A stretch of DNA of 39,674 bases from Sphingomonas bacterium (GCF_903644055.1 NZ_CAHJXD010000140.1:1-39674), one strand, 5' to 3'; shown: positions 16,201-24,170, counted from the first letter of the stretch. The notes: a model not told the origin generated them from the sequence alone. Numbers and translations are program-made.

Positions 16201-16461
16201 ATGCGCCGTCTGCTTTTGATCAGCCTTCTTGCCGTCGCAGCGCCCGCGTTTGCGGCAAATGAGCCAGTCGCCCACCGCGGCGATATGCTGCGCGACAGCA
16301 ACAATGCGCGGCTGGGTTCCATCGCCAGCGTTCGCAGCGACGGATCGGTCGGTCTGATCCTCAACTCTCGCATGGTGATCGTTCCCGCGAGTTCGCTGAG
16401 CGTCGTCGACGGAAAGCTGACGACCAAGCTCAGCAAGACCGAAATCGCCAGCAGCAACTGA
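16201..16461 (+). CDS. Small exported protein, sphingomonad-type conserved hypothetical
   Basis: An 86-residue protein. The N-terminal MRRLLLISLLAVAAPAFA is a clean signal peptide with an AFA cleavage site. The mature part is about 67 residues, beta-rich and without cysteine; it reads like a small barrel related to PRC-barrel segments (RLGSIASVRSDGSVGLI, then VPASSLSVVDGKLTTKL). Ribosome site GGAGG lies six bases before the ATG. It is a single-gene unit with a near-consensus promoter and a strong terminator, so expression may be high. Function unknown. Confidence 0.8.
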   Translation: MRRLLLISLLAVAAPAFAANEPVAHRGDMLRDSNNARLGSIASVRSDGSVGLILNSRMVIVPASSLSVVDGKLTTKLSKTEIASSN

Positions 16462-16480
16462 TACCAGCCCGCTACGCGAG

Positions 16481-16528
16481 AGGCCCGTGTCACCTTCCTC
16501 GATAGGGAGGGTGCTGCGGGCCTTTTTT
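16481..16528 (+). terminator. Rho-independent terminator
   Basis: AGGCCCG at 16481-16487 pairs with CGGGCCT at 16517-16523, and an inner stem (CACCTTCC with GGAGGGTG) extends it. Six T residues follow at 16523-16528. It lies 20 bases after the stop of the small exported-protein gene and is the clearest intrinsic terminator in the window. Confidence 0.85.
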
Positions 16529-16566
16529 CGTAACGGGCAAAACGGTTGGCCGCGGAGGTGGCGTGC

Positions 16567-16653
16567 CTAGAGGCTGTCCTGTTCAAGCGGAAACGTTACC
16601 CCGGCCTTGAGCCGGGGTGACGACAGTTGAACGGGCAACAGGACAGACTCTAG
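16567..16653. repeat. Palindromic dispersed repeat, copy A
   Basis: An 87-base near-palindrome. The outer 17-base arms (CTAGAGGCTGTCCTGTT at the left and its complement at the right) differ at one position. The core CGTTACCCCGGC-CTTGA-GCCGGGGTGACG forms a 12-bp stem with one G-U pair. The element ends inside the stop codon of the marR gene and lies between convergent genes. Copy B at 36622-36706 is the same element in reverse orientation. Confidence 0.8.
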
Positions 16654-17144
16654 CGGCTGACGACCAGCGGCGAGGGTACATCGATATCGTCATCGTCCAG
16701 GCTCGGCGTGCCCGCCGGTGGCGCTTGGACCATGTTGTCGACAAGCCTTTGGAGCAAATTCGAAAGCATCGCCCGCTCTTCCTCGGAAAAATTCTGTAGG
16801 CTGATCCGCTCTTCTTCTTCGCCGATCGCGCCCAGCGTCTTGAGGATCGGCGCCGCGCGCGGGGTTATGTAGAGGTGGTTGGCGCGGCGGTCGGCAGGGC
16901 TGGCGCGGCGTTCCACCACGCCGGAGGCCTCGAGCCGATCGATGATGCGCCCCGCCGTGACCGTGTTGATCTCCAACTGCGAGGCGACCTCGCTTTGGGT
17001 CGCGCCTTCCGAGACGGCGATCGTCGCGATCATGCGCCACTGCGCGCGGGTCAGGCCGACGGCGCGTGCACGCGCATCGAACCGCGTCCGTGTCATGCGC
17101 GCCAACCAGGAGATATTGAAGGGTATCGATGGCTCTGCGGCCAT
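16650..17144 (-). CDS. MarR family transcriptional regulator
   Basis: A 164-residue winged-helix regulator. Dimerisation helices frame the DNA-binding part, seen in GLTRAQWRMIATIAVSEGATQSEVASQLEINTVTAGRIIDRLEASGVVERRASPADRRANHLYIT, whose pieces are the recognition helix (about residues 59-76) and the wing (about 78-92, DRRANHLY). The start at 17144 has GGAGA six bases upstream. The TAG stop lies in the palindromic repeat. The C-terminal tail is acidic (DDDDID). Target genes are not evident; the next upstream gene, an alpha/beta hydrolase on the same strand, is 125 bases away. Confidence 0.9.
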   Translation of the reverse strand: MAAEPSIPFNISWLARMTRTRFDARARAVGLTRAQWRMIATIAVSEGATQSEVASQLEINTVTAGRIIDRLEASGVVERRASPADRRANHLYITPRAAPILKTLGAIGEEEERISLQNFSEEERAMLSNLLQRLVDNMVQAPPAGTPSLDDDDIDVPSPLVVSR

Positions 17145-17269
17145 ATCGTCTCCGCTTTGGCGTTATATTTTATCCTAGCTGCCACGACTGCGCTTGACCA
17201 GCAACCGGCAAGTCGCGATTCGTATAGCCGGCTACCGCCAAACCGATCTCGGTCCGGCTCCGCGGCCGA

Positions 17270-18127
17270 TCAGCCGGTAAAGGCCAGTAGCTGTGGCGCG
17301 AGCGCTGGCCAGCCTTCGAACAGGCCACGGCCTTCCGCGCGGGCGGCAGCGGACCGCCGGTTCCATTCGTCATCCGGCCATGGCGCGTCCACCAGTTGCA
17401 CGCCCGGAATCATCTCGGCCACCCAGTCGCTCGTCTGCCGCGTATGCGCCAGGTCGCTCCTGCCGTTGCGCATGAGCAGCACGGGCATCGTCAGCTTCGC
17501 GAAATCGGCGGCGGTCATCCCCGGCACCGGGGTGCTGTCGGTCGGTGTATAAAAAGAGGCCCACTGCTGCATCTTGGCGATAAAGGCATCGCAATCCTGC
17601 CGCAGGATGACGTCGCGATTGGCGGGATTGCGCGCGATCTGCTCGGCCCATGCGGGCGCGGCCGCCACGGCCGCCATCCCGCCCTGGCTGGCGGCGACCG
17701 CCGATTCGCCGCAATAGAACATGCCGAGCGTCATCAGCCCGATCACGCCCCCGCTGACCCACCACAACGCCAGATGCGAGACGCTTTCCGGATCGCGTGA
17801 AGCCGCGATCAGCGAGACACGGGAACCGGCGGAACCGCCCGCCAGCGTTACCCGGCCGAGACCGAGCGCGCGGATCAATCCAAGCAGCGTATCGGCATGG
17901 AGCCCGGATTCGCTTTCGGCATCGAAGCTGATGTCCGATGCTCCGCAATTCGGCCGATCCCATAACAGGACGCGTCTGCCGCCGGCGACGAGCGCCTCGG
18001 CGAGCTGCGGCAATCCGGGACTGTCCTTCGCGAACCGGCCTCCGGGGGTCAGCACGATGACCGGCGCGTCCGATGGACCGAGCAGTTCATACTCGATTTC
18101 AAGCCCTTCGATATTGGTCCGCGCCAT
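17270..18127 (-). CDS. Alpha/beta hydrolase fold protein
   Basis: A 285-residue protein. Nucleophile elbow AGGSAGS with Ser99, preceded by LTPGGRF (oxyanion region) and WDRPNCGASD typical of the C-C bond hydrolase/epoxide-hydrolase branch. The candidate acid is the Asp in NGRSDLAH. I see no clear catalytic His in the expected C-terminal place, where the sequence reads VDAPWPDDEW. The ATG at 18127 is chosen because AAGGAG lies seven bases upstream; an earlier in-frame ATG would place that site inside the gene. It follows the IclR gene by 26 bases and is probably co-transcribed with it. Confidence 0.82.
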   Translation of the reverse strand: MARTNIEGLEIEYELLGPSDAPVIVLTPGGRFAKDSPGLPQLAEALVAGGRRVLLWDRPNCGASDISFDAESESGLHADTLLGLIRALGLGRVTLAGGSAGSRVSLIAASRDPESVSHLALWWVSGGVIGLMTLGMFYCGESAVAASQGGMAAVAAAPAWAEQIARNPANRDVILRQDCDAFIAKMQQWASFYTPTDSTPVPGMTAADFAKLTMPVLLMRNGRSDLAHTRQTSDWVAEMIPGVQLVDAPWPDDEWNRRSAAARAEGRGLFEGWPALAPQLLAFTG

Positions 18128-18153
18128 CGCACTCTCCTTCAATGTCGTTTGTT

Positions 18154-18912
18154 TTACGAATCGTCACGTTGCGGGATCGGTGGCACCGCCGCCGTTGCCG
18201 CGCCGGAGAGTTCGCGGGCAGCCTGCAGCACCAGCATGCCGATTCGCTGATAGGCCTCGGGCGCGAGTCGGGAACGCGGGGCCGAGAGCACGACCGCTCC
18301 GATCGGACGATGATCCACTTCGAAAATGGGTGCGGCGATGTTGATCGAATTGCCGTCCGTTTCGGTTTCGTTGACGGCGAAGCCGTTCCGCAGCGTCTCC
18401 TCGAAACTGGCGGCGAGAATCGGATCAGCCGTTCCACCGAGCAATTCGGCCTGCCGAGCGGCCGTAAGGTAGGGCAGCACCGCCCGGCCCGTCGCACTTT
18501 CGCGCGTCAGCACGACCATGCCGATATAGGGCGCGGTTCGTAGCACCTCGCGGCTCTCGAGCACTTCGATCAGAACGAAACGGCCGACATCCGGAACGGA
18601 AAGCGCCACCGTCTCGCCCGTCTGGTCGCGCAGCTTCGTCAAGATCGGTAAGGCACGCTGGCGAAGGCCGCTGCGGGCATGCGCGACATGCGCGACCAGA
18701 TGGATATGCCCGGTTAGCTGCCAGCGCCTGGATGCGCCGGGGGCGGCATCGATCCAGCCTTCGTCGGCAAGCGTCAGGATCGCGCGCTGAACCGCGCTTT
18801 TGTCCTCCTCCATCGATCGCGCCAGTTCCGACACGCCGACCGGCTGCCGATTGGCGATCTGTTCCAACACCGCAAGCATGCGTGTTCCACTCTTGCTGCT
18901 CTTGACCGCCAT
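18154..18912 (-). CDS. IclR family transcriptional regulator
   Basis: A 252-residue regulator. N-terminal winged helix-turn-helix at about residues 10-65 (LAVLEQIANRQPVGVSELARSM, then KSAVQRAILTLADEGWI), and a C-terminal effector domain typical of IclR, ending with a segment like NSINIAAPIFEVDHRPIGAVVLSAP. The start is ATG 18912, with a TTG six bases earlier as the alternative. It is divergent from the dioxygenase gene, with 66 bases between the starts. Direct repeats in that gap are candidate operators, so it likely controls the dioxygenase and its own operon. Confidence 0.92.
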   Translation of the reverse strand: MAVKSSKSGTRMLAVLEQIANRQPVGVSELARSMEEDKSAVQRAILTLADEGWIDAAPGASRRWQLTGHIHLVAHVAHARSGLRQRALPILTKLRDQTGETVALSVPDVGRFVLIEVLESREVLRTAPYIGMVVLTRESATGRAVLPYLTAARQAELLGGTADPILAASFEETLRNGFAVNETETDGNSINIAAPIFEVDHRPIGAVVLSAPRSRLAPEAYQRIGMLVLQAARELSGAATAAVPPIPQRDDS

Positions 18913-18930
18913 AACCAATCCGCGTTAGCA

Positions 18931-18960
18931 TGTCACATATAGAGCGTCCATATCACATAT
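18931..18960. promoter_or_regulatory. Two direct repeats phased by 20 bp, candidate IclR operator
   Basis: TGTCACATAT at 18931-18940 and TATCACATAT at 18951-18960 match at 9 of 10 positions and are 20 bp apart, about two helical turns, so both face the same side of DNA. They lie in the 66-base gap between the divergent IclR and dioxygenase genes. The second copy is 18 bases before the dioxygenase start and would overlap its promoter region. Confidence 0.6.
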
Positions 18961-18978
18961 TGATACAAGGTATTAGAA

Positions 18979-19932
18979 ATGGCGATCAAGGTCAGCCCGC
19001 TTTCGGATGATGTCGCGTTCGGCGCCCGCATTTCCGGCGTCACCAGCGCGGTTCTTGGCGACGAACGGGTTCGCGATCAGATCAGGACGGTGTTCGAAGA
19101 TCGGGGCCTCATCCTGTTCGAAGGCGTCGAGCCATCGGGACGGATGCACGTCGATATCAGCAACGTGTTCGGCCAGCTCAAGGATCACCCCGTCCCCTCG
19201 GTCGCGCGCGTCGATCAGGAAACCATGCCGGGCGTGATCGACATGCCGCACTATCCGGAGCTCGGCGGTTTCGTGGAAATCGAGGGACAAACGCTCGCGT
19301 CCTGGCTGCCATGGCATTTCGATCATTGCTACAATAACGAGCTCAACCGCGCCGGCGTGTTGCGGGCGATCACCGTCGCGCCGGAGGGCGGGCTGACCCT
19401 GTTCGCCGATGGCGTGCAGCTCTACCGATCCTTGTCGCCCGAGCTTCGCGCCCGGATCGAAGGCTGCAACATTCTGTACACGCTCAATCTGGCGTTCGAT
19501 GATATGCGGTTCGGCCGGCCGCCCACGCTGCGCGTGCTGGACGTGCGCGAGAGCCAGAAAGAGGTGATCGACTACGCCAAGACCCTGCCGCGTGCGGTCC
19601 ATCCCGCGGTATGGACGCGTGCCGATGGCGAGAAAGTGCTCCACATCTCGCCATGGATGTCGGCCGGGATCGAAGGGCAGGAAGACGATGCGGGCGATGC
19701 GCTGCTGCATGCGATCTGCGACGAGATCGCCGAAAAGGTTCAGCCTTATGCCCACCGCTGGTCAACCAACGATATGCTGATCTGGGATAATTGGCGGATG
19801 CTTCATGCCGTTTCGGGCATGGATCCGAGCTACTCCCGCCGGATGCAGCGCACGACCATCAAGGGCGATTATGGCCTAGGCTATTTCGAGAATGGCGGCG
19901 TCGGCGACAAGATCCTCGAAATGACGGTCTGA
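18979..19932 (+). CDS. Fe(II)/alpha-ketoglutarate-dependent dioxygenase (TauD/TfdA family)
   Basis: A 317-residue dioxygenase that couples decarboxylation of 2-oxoglutarate to hydroxylation of a substrate. Iron ligands His113 and Asp115 in WHFDHCY and distal His276 in MLHAVSG; Arg291 in MQRTT is placed to bind the 2-oxoglutarate carboxylate. Relatives act on taurine, 2,4-D or other sulfonates and ethers. The substrate here is unknown. The start at 18979 has AAGG nine bases upstream. It is divergent from the IclR gene and its last codons form an inverted repeat with the end of the convergent cyclase gene. Confidence 0.92.
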   Translation: MAIKVSPLSDDVAFGARISGVTSAVLGDERVRDQIRTVFEDRGLILFEGVEPSGRMHVDISNVFGQLKDHPVPSVARVDQETMPGVIDMPHYPELGGFVEIEGQTLASWLPWHFDHCYNNELNRAGVLRAITVAPEGGLTLFADGVQLYRSLSPELRARIEGCNILYTLNLAFDDMRFGRPPTLRVLDVRESQKEVIDYAKTLPRAVHPAVWTRADGEKVLHISPWMSAGIEGQEDDAGDALLHAICDEIAEKVQPYAHRWSTNDMLIWDNWRMLHAVSGMDPSYSRRMQRTTIKGDYGLGYFENGGVGDKILEMTV

Positions 19933-19967
19933 CGAGCCGGCGAAGTCCTCCGACCTCTCAGACCGTC
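19923..19967. terminator. Inverted repeat formed by the ends of two convergent genes
   Basis: GACGGTCTGA at 19923-19932 and TCAGACCGTC at 19958-19967 are perfect 10-base complements separated by 25 bases. Each arm contains a stop codon: the TGA of the dioxygenase gene and the TGA of the cyclase gene. Both proteins therefore end in Thr-Val encoded by ACGGTC. In either transcript the arms could form a hairpin. There is no U-tract. Confidence 0.45.
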
Positions 19968-20953
19968 CCGACCGGCGTGGCCGGCGATCCCACCGCGCCG
20001 GGCAGGTTCAGCGGCGGTGCGGTCAGCAGGAAATGCGCCCGGCGATGCGTCGCGAGCCAGGGCGCGATGCCGCCGAACCACCATAGCTCGCCGAGATGGA
20101 TGCCGAGCTTGACGAGGCAATGCTCGTGGAGCGGATTGCGCGCCCGATCGGTGCAGCGCTCGGCGCCGGCGACCTTCTCGACCATCGGATTATCGGCACA
20201 GATCGCGGCAAGACCCGACCGGTCTATCCAGTCGAGCAGCGCCCGGTCGCTGCCGTCCAGTCCCGGACAGGCGGCCATCGCCGCAGGATCGACATGCTTG
20301 CCATCCCGCAGCAGCAGATCCGCATAGCCCGAATACAGGCAGAGGAAATCGCCCTCCTCCACCGCAGCGCCTTGGGCGGCCATCGCCGTCCTCAAGGCCT
20401 CATGGCCGACAAGCCCCGCCGGATTTCCCGCTGCGCGGATATCCACCAGCACACCGCGGCCCTGCACGCATGTCCGCGCCAGATTCTCGATCCCCAGCGC
20501 CTTCGCGTGCGGCGGCGTGCCCGCGCCCGGCTGCACGAAATCCGTGTCCGATCGATAGCCATTGTAGAAGATATGTTCGGCGACGCCGTCGGCGTCGGCG
20601 TCGAAGCTCACGCCATAATGGCTGAGCCCATCCCATTGCGACGAATATTGCAGGTCCATCGTCACGCGATCGTCGTTGATGATATCGGTGTTGCCGCCGC
20701 CGATCGTCCAATCATACATCGCCCGGCTATCGCTGCCGGTCGTCGCTGCCAGCGTGGGGGGATGGCGGCCGGGGAAAATCTGGCTTTTCGGGTGGTCGAG
20801 CGGCAGGCCGAGCAGAAACGCATGCCCCTCGCGCGCCTCGGCGATCGCCCTCAGGCGCACCTTCGGCGTCACCAGATTCATCCGGCCGATCTGGTCGTCC
20901 TCACCGAATGCGCCCCAGTTCGAGCCTTCGGGTCGTCGAAGCCAGCGTCCCAT
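19958..20953 (-). CDS. Cyclase family protein (kynurenine-formamidase-like fold)
   Basis: A 331-residue member of the long branch of the cyclase/formamidase family (PF04199). It has the N-terminal GEDDQIGRMNLVTP that is usual for this branch. The metal-binding region reads SSQWDGLSHYG; KynB-like enzymes have HxGxHxD-x3-H there, so the first His pair is replaced, as often seen in this branch. Later segments are VLVDIR and FLCLYSGY. The last gene of a thiolase-VOC-cyclase operon, it starts 18 bases after the VOC gene with no strong ribosome site, so translation may be coupled. Possible role: hydrolysis of a ring or lactone-like intermediate. Confidence 0.87.
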   Translation of the reverse strand: MGRWLRRPEGSNWGAFGEDDQIGRMNLVTPKVRLRAIAEAREGHAFLLGLPLDHPKSQIFPGRHPPTLAATTGSDSRAMYDWTIGGGNTDIINDDRVTMDLQYSSQWDGLSHYGVSFDADADGVAEHIFYNGYRSDTDFVQPGAGTPPHAKALGIENLARTCVQGRGVLVDIRAAGNPAGLVGHEALRTAMAAQGAAVEEGDFLCLYSGYADLLLRDGKHVDPAAMAACPGLDGSDRALLDWIDRSGLAAICADNPMVEKVAGAERCTDRARNPLHEHCLVKLGIHLGELWWFGGIAPWLATHRRAHFLLTAPPLNLPGAVGSPATPVGTV

Positions 20954-20971
20954 GCGGCCAGGGTATCCGGG

Positions 20972-21340
20972 TCAGCCCAATTTGCAGGCGCAGAGTTTGT
21001 TGCCGTCGAGATCGCGGAAATAGGCCATATAGAAGCCCGGTCCGCGCTCGCCCGGAGCGCCCTCGTCGGTCGCCCCCAAGTCCATCGCCTTGGCATAGAA
21101 GGCGTCGACCGCGGCGCGATCGGGCATGTCGAGCGCGATCATCGCGCCATTGCCGACCGTCGCGGCGCCGCGATCGAAAGGCTGCAAGACCCCGAGCACC
21201 AGCTTTCCGTCACGCGCGAACAGCGCGCCGCCGCGCGGGTGATCCATCATCTTGGTCGCCCCCTGGGTGCCGAGCAACGCGCTATAGAAAGGTATCGCCT
21301 TATCGAGATCATTCGAGCCGATGGTCGCATAGCTGATCAT
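20972..21340 (-). CDS. VOC (glyoxalase/bleomycin resistance/dioxygenase) family protein
   Basis: A 122-residue single-module vicinal-oxygen-chelate protein: ISYATIGSNDLDKAIPFYSALLG opens the first beta-alpha-beta motif and GFYMAYFRDLDGNKLCA closes the second. GAGGAG precedes the start. It lies 48 bases after the thiolase gene on the same strand. Members bind a metal and act as lyases, isomerases or binding proteins; the standard first metal His is absent from the first strand here (ATIGSND), so a catalytic metal site is uncertain. Confidence 0.88.
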   Translation of the reverse strand: MISYATIGSNDLDKAIPFYSALLGTQGATKMMDHPRGGALFARDGKLVLGVLQPFDRGAATVGNGAMIALDMPDRAAVDAFYAKAMDLGATDEGAPGERGPGFYMAYFRDLDGNKLCACKLG

Positions 21341-21388
21341 TGTCGAAGCTCCTCGTTGTCATGCAGCGCAGATGCGCGGAAAAGCGCG

Positions 21389-22561
21389 TCAAACTTCGAT
21401 CAGCACCGCGCCGGCCTGGCCGCCGCCCGCGCACATCGCCGCGATGCCCAGCCCGCCGCCCCTACGCTTGAGATCGTTGATGAGCGTGATGATCATGCGG
21501 CCGCCCGAAGCGGAGATCGGATGACCGATCGAGCAGCCGCTGCCCGAGACGTTCACCACCTCCTCGTCGAGGCCCATCGTCCGGCATGCGCCGAGCGGGA
21601 CCGCGGCGAACGCCTCGTTGATTTCCCACAGCTTGATGTCGCCGGCCTTATGGCCGGTCCGTCCCAGCAGCTTCTCGGCGACGAGCGGCACCGATACGCC
21701 CGTCCGCGCCGGATCGATGCCGAGCGACGTCCAGCCGAGGATCTTCGCGAGCACCTGCCGCCCCTCGCTTCCGGCGATTTCAGCGCTGGCCACGACCAGC
21801 GCGGCAGCGGCATCGTTCACGCCGCTCGAATTGCCCGCGGTGATCGAAAAGCCCTCGATTTCGGGATGCAGCACGGCGAGCGCCGCGAGCTTTTCCATCG
21901 AGGAACCGCGACGCGGATGCTCGTCGATCAGGAAATCACGCTCGGATCCGTCGGCGTCGCGCACGCGGACCGGCACGATCTCGTCGACGAAATGCCCCTT
22001 GTCGATCCCGGCGATCGCGCGCTCATGCGAACGCAGCGCCCAGGCATCGAGCTCCTCGCGGGTGAGGCCGACCTCCTTGGCCGCGTTCCAGCCGACCGTG
22101 ATCGACATGTCCTTGTTCGGCGCGTCCGGCCGATCCGGATGGGTCGCGGGGAACCACCAATCCTGCCATTCGCCGGTCCAGGGATCGCGCTGCTGCATCC
22201 GCGGCGTCATGGATGCGCTCTGCACCCCCCCGGCGACGATGACATGCTCCATCCCAGATGCGATCGCGCCGGCCGCGATGCCGACCGCCGAAAGCCCGCC
22301 GGCGCAATGCCGGTTCACCGCCATGCCCGCCGCTTGCATGATCCCGAGTTCCACCGCCGCATGACGCGCGATCGCCCCGCCGCCGGCCAGCGACTCGGCG
22401 AGCACGACGTCATCGATCCGCGCGGGATCGAAGCCCGAACGCTCGATCGCCGCGCGAACCACGATCGCGGCGAGCGTTTCGGGCGGCGTATTCGCCAGCG
22501 AACCCTTGCGCGCGGTGCCGACCGCGGTCCGCGCCGCGCTCACGATCACGGGGCTGGTCAT
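21389..22561 (-). CDS. Acetyl-CoA C-acyltransferase (thiolase)
   Basis: A 390-residue complete thiolase that cleaves or forms 3-ketoacyl-CoA. Nucleophile Cys86 in NRHCAGG, His347 in SIGHPISASGGRM and Cys377 in MCAGGGQAGA. NEAF is present in the usual place (WEINEAFAAVP). The ATG at 22561 is seven bases from AGGAG; a GTG at 22567 is too close to it. It is the first gene of the operon with the VOC and cyclase genes. With the TesB thioesterase it shows that CoA thioesters are handled by this region. It is likely the last step of a beta-oxidation-like sequence. Confidence 0.93.
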   Translation of the reverse strand: MTSPVIVSAARTAVGTARKGSLANTPPETLAAIVVRAAIERSGFDPARIDDVVLAESLAGGGAIARHAAVELGIMQAAGMAVNRHCAGGLSAVGIAAGAIASGMEHVIVAGGVQSASMTPRMQQRDPWTGEWQDWWFPATHPDRPDAPNKDMSITVGWNAAKEVGLTREELDAWALRSHERAIAGIDKGHFVDEIVPVRVRDADGSERDFLIDEHPRRGSSMEKLAALAVLHPEIEGFSITAGNSSGVNDAAAALVVASAEIAGSEGRQVLAKILGWTSLGIDPARTGVSVPLVAEKLLGRTGHKAGDIKLWEINEAFAAVPLGACRTMGLDEEVVNVSGSGCSIGHPISASGGRMIITLINDLKRRGGGLGIAAMCAGGGQAGAVLIEV

Positions 22562-22904
22562 CGTCACTCTCCTAGATTTTCGTGGACCCTACGCCTTTGT
22601 CGGCGATGTGGCACGTCGATCGGTGTGCGTTAAGCCCCCTCTCGATCATCGCCGGGGCGGCGTTCGCCTCAGGGACGATGGAAATCAGCTTTCACGCGCG
22701 CGAGCCTCGCTTTCTGTTGAGATCATCGTCGTGATGGGCAAGGTAAGCGGCAAGACGCGTGGTTACGGCGTTTCGGACGGGATAGGAGCGGGTCATGTCT
22801 GGCAGGGCGATCGCGATCATGGCGGCGAGTGAACGGGTCGAAGCTTTGCCGCGACCGCCCTCCGCCGCCCGGATCACGCACCGGCTGCCGAAGGCCTGAA
22901 TCCC
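22562..22904. other. Divergent intergenic region of 343 bases
   Basis: It lies between the thiolase operon (minus) and the dehydrogenase operon (plus) and should hold both promoters. An open minus-strand frame of 61 codons (22692-22877) starts with GTG, has no ribosome site and no recognisable content. I see no strong palindrome and no gene. Confidence 0.45.
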
Positions 22905-23843
22905 ATGGCGAAACCGGCACTGCTGTTGTGGACGCCCAACATGGGCGCGATGGTCGGTTCCGCACTGGAGGAACGGTTCGATCTGATCCGGCTATGGGAG
23001 GCGGAAGACGCGGACGCGGCGATCGATGCGCGCGCTGCGGACATCGTCGCCACGCTTACCATCAAGGAGCCCATCGGCGCCGCGCTGCTGGATCGGCTGC
23101 CGAACCTGCGCGTGATCGCAGTTCCCGGCGCGGGATATGAGGGCGTCGACGTCGCCGCCGCGCGGGCGCGGGGCATCGTCGTCGCGAATGCCGGGGATAC
23201 GCACAGCGGCGACGTGGCCGATCAGGCGGTCGCGCTCGCGCTGGCTTCGCTCCAGCGCCTGTTCGAGATGGACGCCTGGACACGCGCGGATCGCTGGCGG
23301 CGCGAAGGATTGCCGCCACGGCGGCGTTCTCTGGCGAGCGAGCGCTTCGGCATCGTCGGCCTTGGCTATATCGGCGCGGCCATCGCAACGCGGCTCGCGC
23401 CTTTCGGCGGGGATGTCGCCTGGTGGGCGCCACGCGACAAGGAGGCACCGTGGCCGCGTCTGCCCAGCCTTCTGGCGCTGGCGCAATGGTGCACCACGCT
23501 GATCGTCGCGGCGCGCGGCGATGCTACCGGGCTGATCGATGCCGATGTCATCGCGGCGGTCGGATCGGATGGCCTGATCGTCAATATCGCGCGCGGCGCG
23601 GTGATCGACGAGGATGCGCTGATCGCCGCGCTGAAGGAGGGACGTCTCGGCCGCGCGGCGCTGGACGTGTTCGCCGAGGAGCCGACGCCGCCGGCGCGCT
23701 GGGAGGGCGTGCCCAACGTCATCCTCGCGCCGCACGTCGGCGGCCTTACCAACGAGGCGATGGCGCGGCTGCGCGACGCGGCGATCCACAACCTCTTGAC
23801 CGCGCTGGATGGCGGGCCCGTCGTCAACGAGATTTTCGCATGA
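22905..23843 (+). CDS. D-isomer-specific 2-hydroxyacid dehydrogenase
   Basis: A 312-residue NAD(P)-dependent dehydrogenase that interconverts 2-keto acids and D-2-hydroxy acids. Cofactor motif GLGYIG at residues 152-157, catalytic Arg230 in NIARGAVIDE, Glu259 in AEEP and His277 in APHVGG, spaced as in the family. GAAGG about eleven bases upstream supports the start. It overlaps the next gene (cupin-like) by four bases, ATGA, in a three-gene operon. The specific substrate is not evident; glyoxylate/hydroxypyruvate-reductase-like enzymes belong to the same family. Confidence 0.92.
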   Translation: MAKPALLLWTPNMGAMVGSALEERFDLIRLWEAEDADAAIDARAADIVATLTIKEPIGAALLDRLPNLRVIAVPGAGYEGVDVAAARARGIVVANAGDTHSGDVADQAVALALASLQRLFEMDAWTRADRWRREGLPPRRRSLASERFGIVGLGYIGAAIATRLAPFGGDVAWWAPRDKEAPWPRLPSLLALAQWCTTLIVAARGDATGLIDADVIAAVGSDGLIVNIARGAVIDEDALIAALKEGRLGRAALDVFAEEPTPPARWEGVPNVILAPHVGGLTNEAMARLRDAAIHNLLTALDGGPVVNEIFA

Positions 23844-24166
23844 CCCGGATCAGCAGCGCGCCGCTCGGCGATGTCGGCACCAAGCTTCTGCACGAGGACG
23901 ATCGCGTGAAGATCTGGGAAATGCGGCTGGAGCCTGGGCAGGAAAGCGACGCCCATCAGCATCTGCTCGATCATATCATCGTGGTGATCGAGGGAGAGCG
24001 GATCGCGGGCATTCCCCATGAGCAGGCGACGGGCCGCTCGGCGCGCTATATCGAGGCGGACGTCAAGCCCGGCCAATGGTATCGCCAGAAACGCGGCGGC
24101 ATCGAGGTGGCGAAGAATATCGGCGGCACCCTGTTTCGCGAACTTCTGATCGAGCTAAAGGACTGA
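23840..24166 (+). CDS. Small cupin-like protein
   Basis: A 108-residue protein that starts at an ATG overlapping the dehydrogenase stop. The segment EPGQESDAHQHLLDHIIVVIEGERI resembles the first cupin motif with His residues for a metal, and VKPGQWYRQKRGGIEVAKNIG the second half. It has no signal peptide. Small one-barrel cupins of this type are often found in sphingomonad degradation clusters without assigned function. Confidence 0.75.
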   Translation: MTRISSAPLGDVGTKLLHEDDRVKIWEMRLEPGQESDAHQHLLDHIIVVIEGERIAGIPHEQATGRSARYIEADVKPGQWYRQKRGGIEVAKNIGGTLFRELLIELKD

Positions 24167-24170
24167 GCCG

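Noticed and set aside
20096-22633. An 845-codon open frame on the plus strand
   Set aside because: It is antisense to the cyclase, VOC and thiolase genes, which have clear motifs. Its composition (Arg/His/Asp-rich, no motif) is that of a GC-driven shadow frame.
22692-22877. A 61-codon minus-strand ORF in the gap before the dehydrogenase operon
   Set aside because: It starts with GTG without a ribosome site and has no recognisable content. Not supported as a gene.
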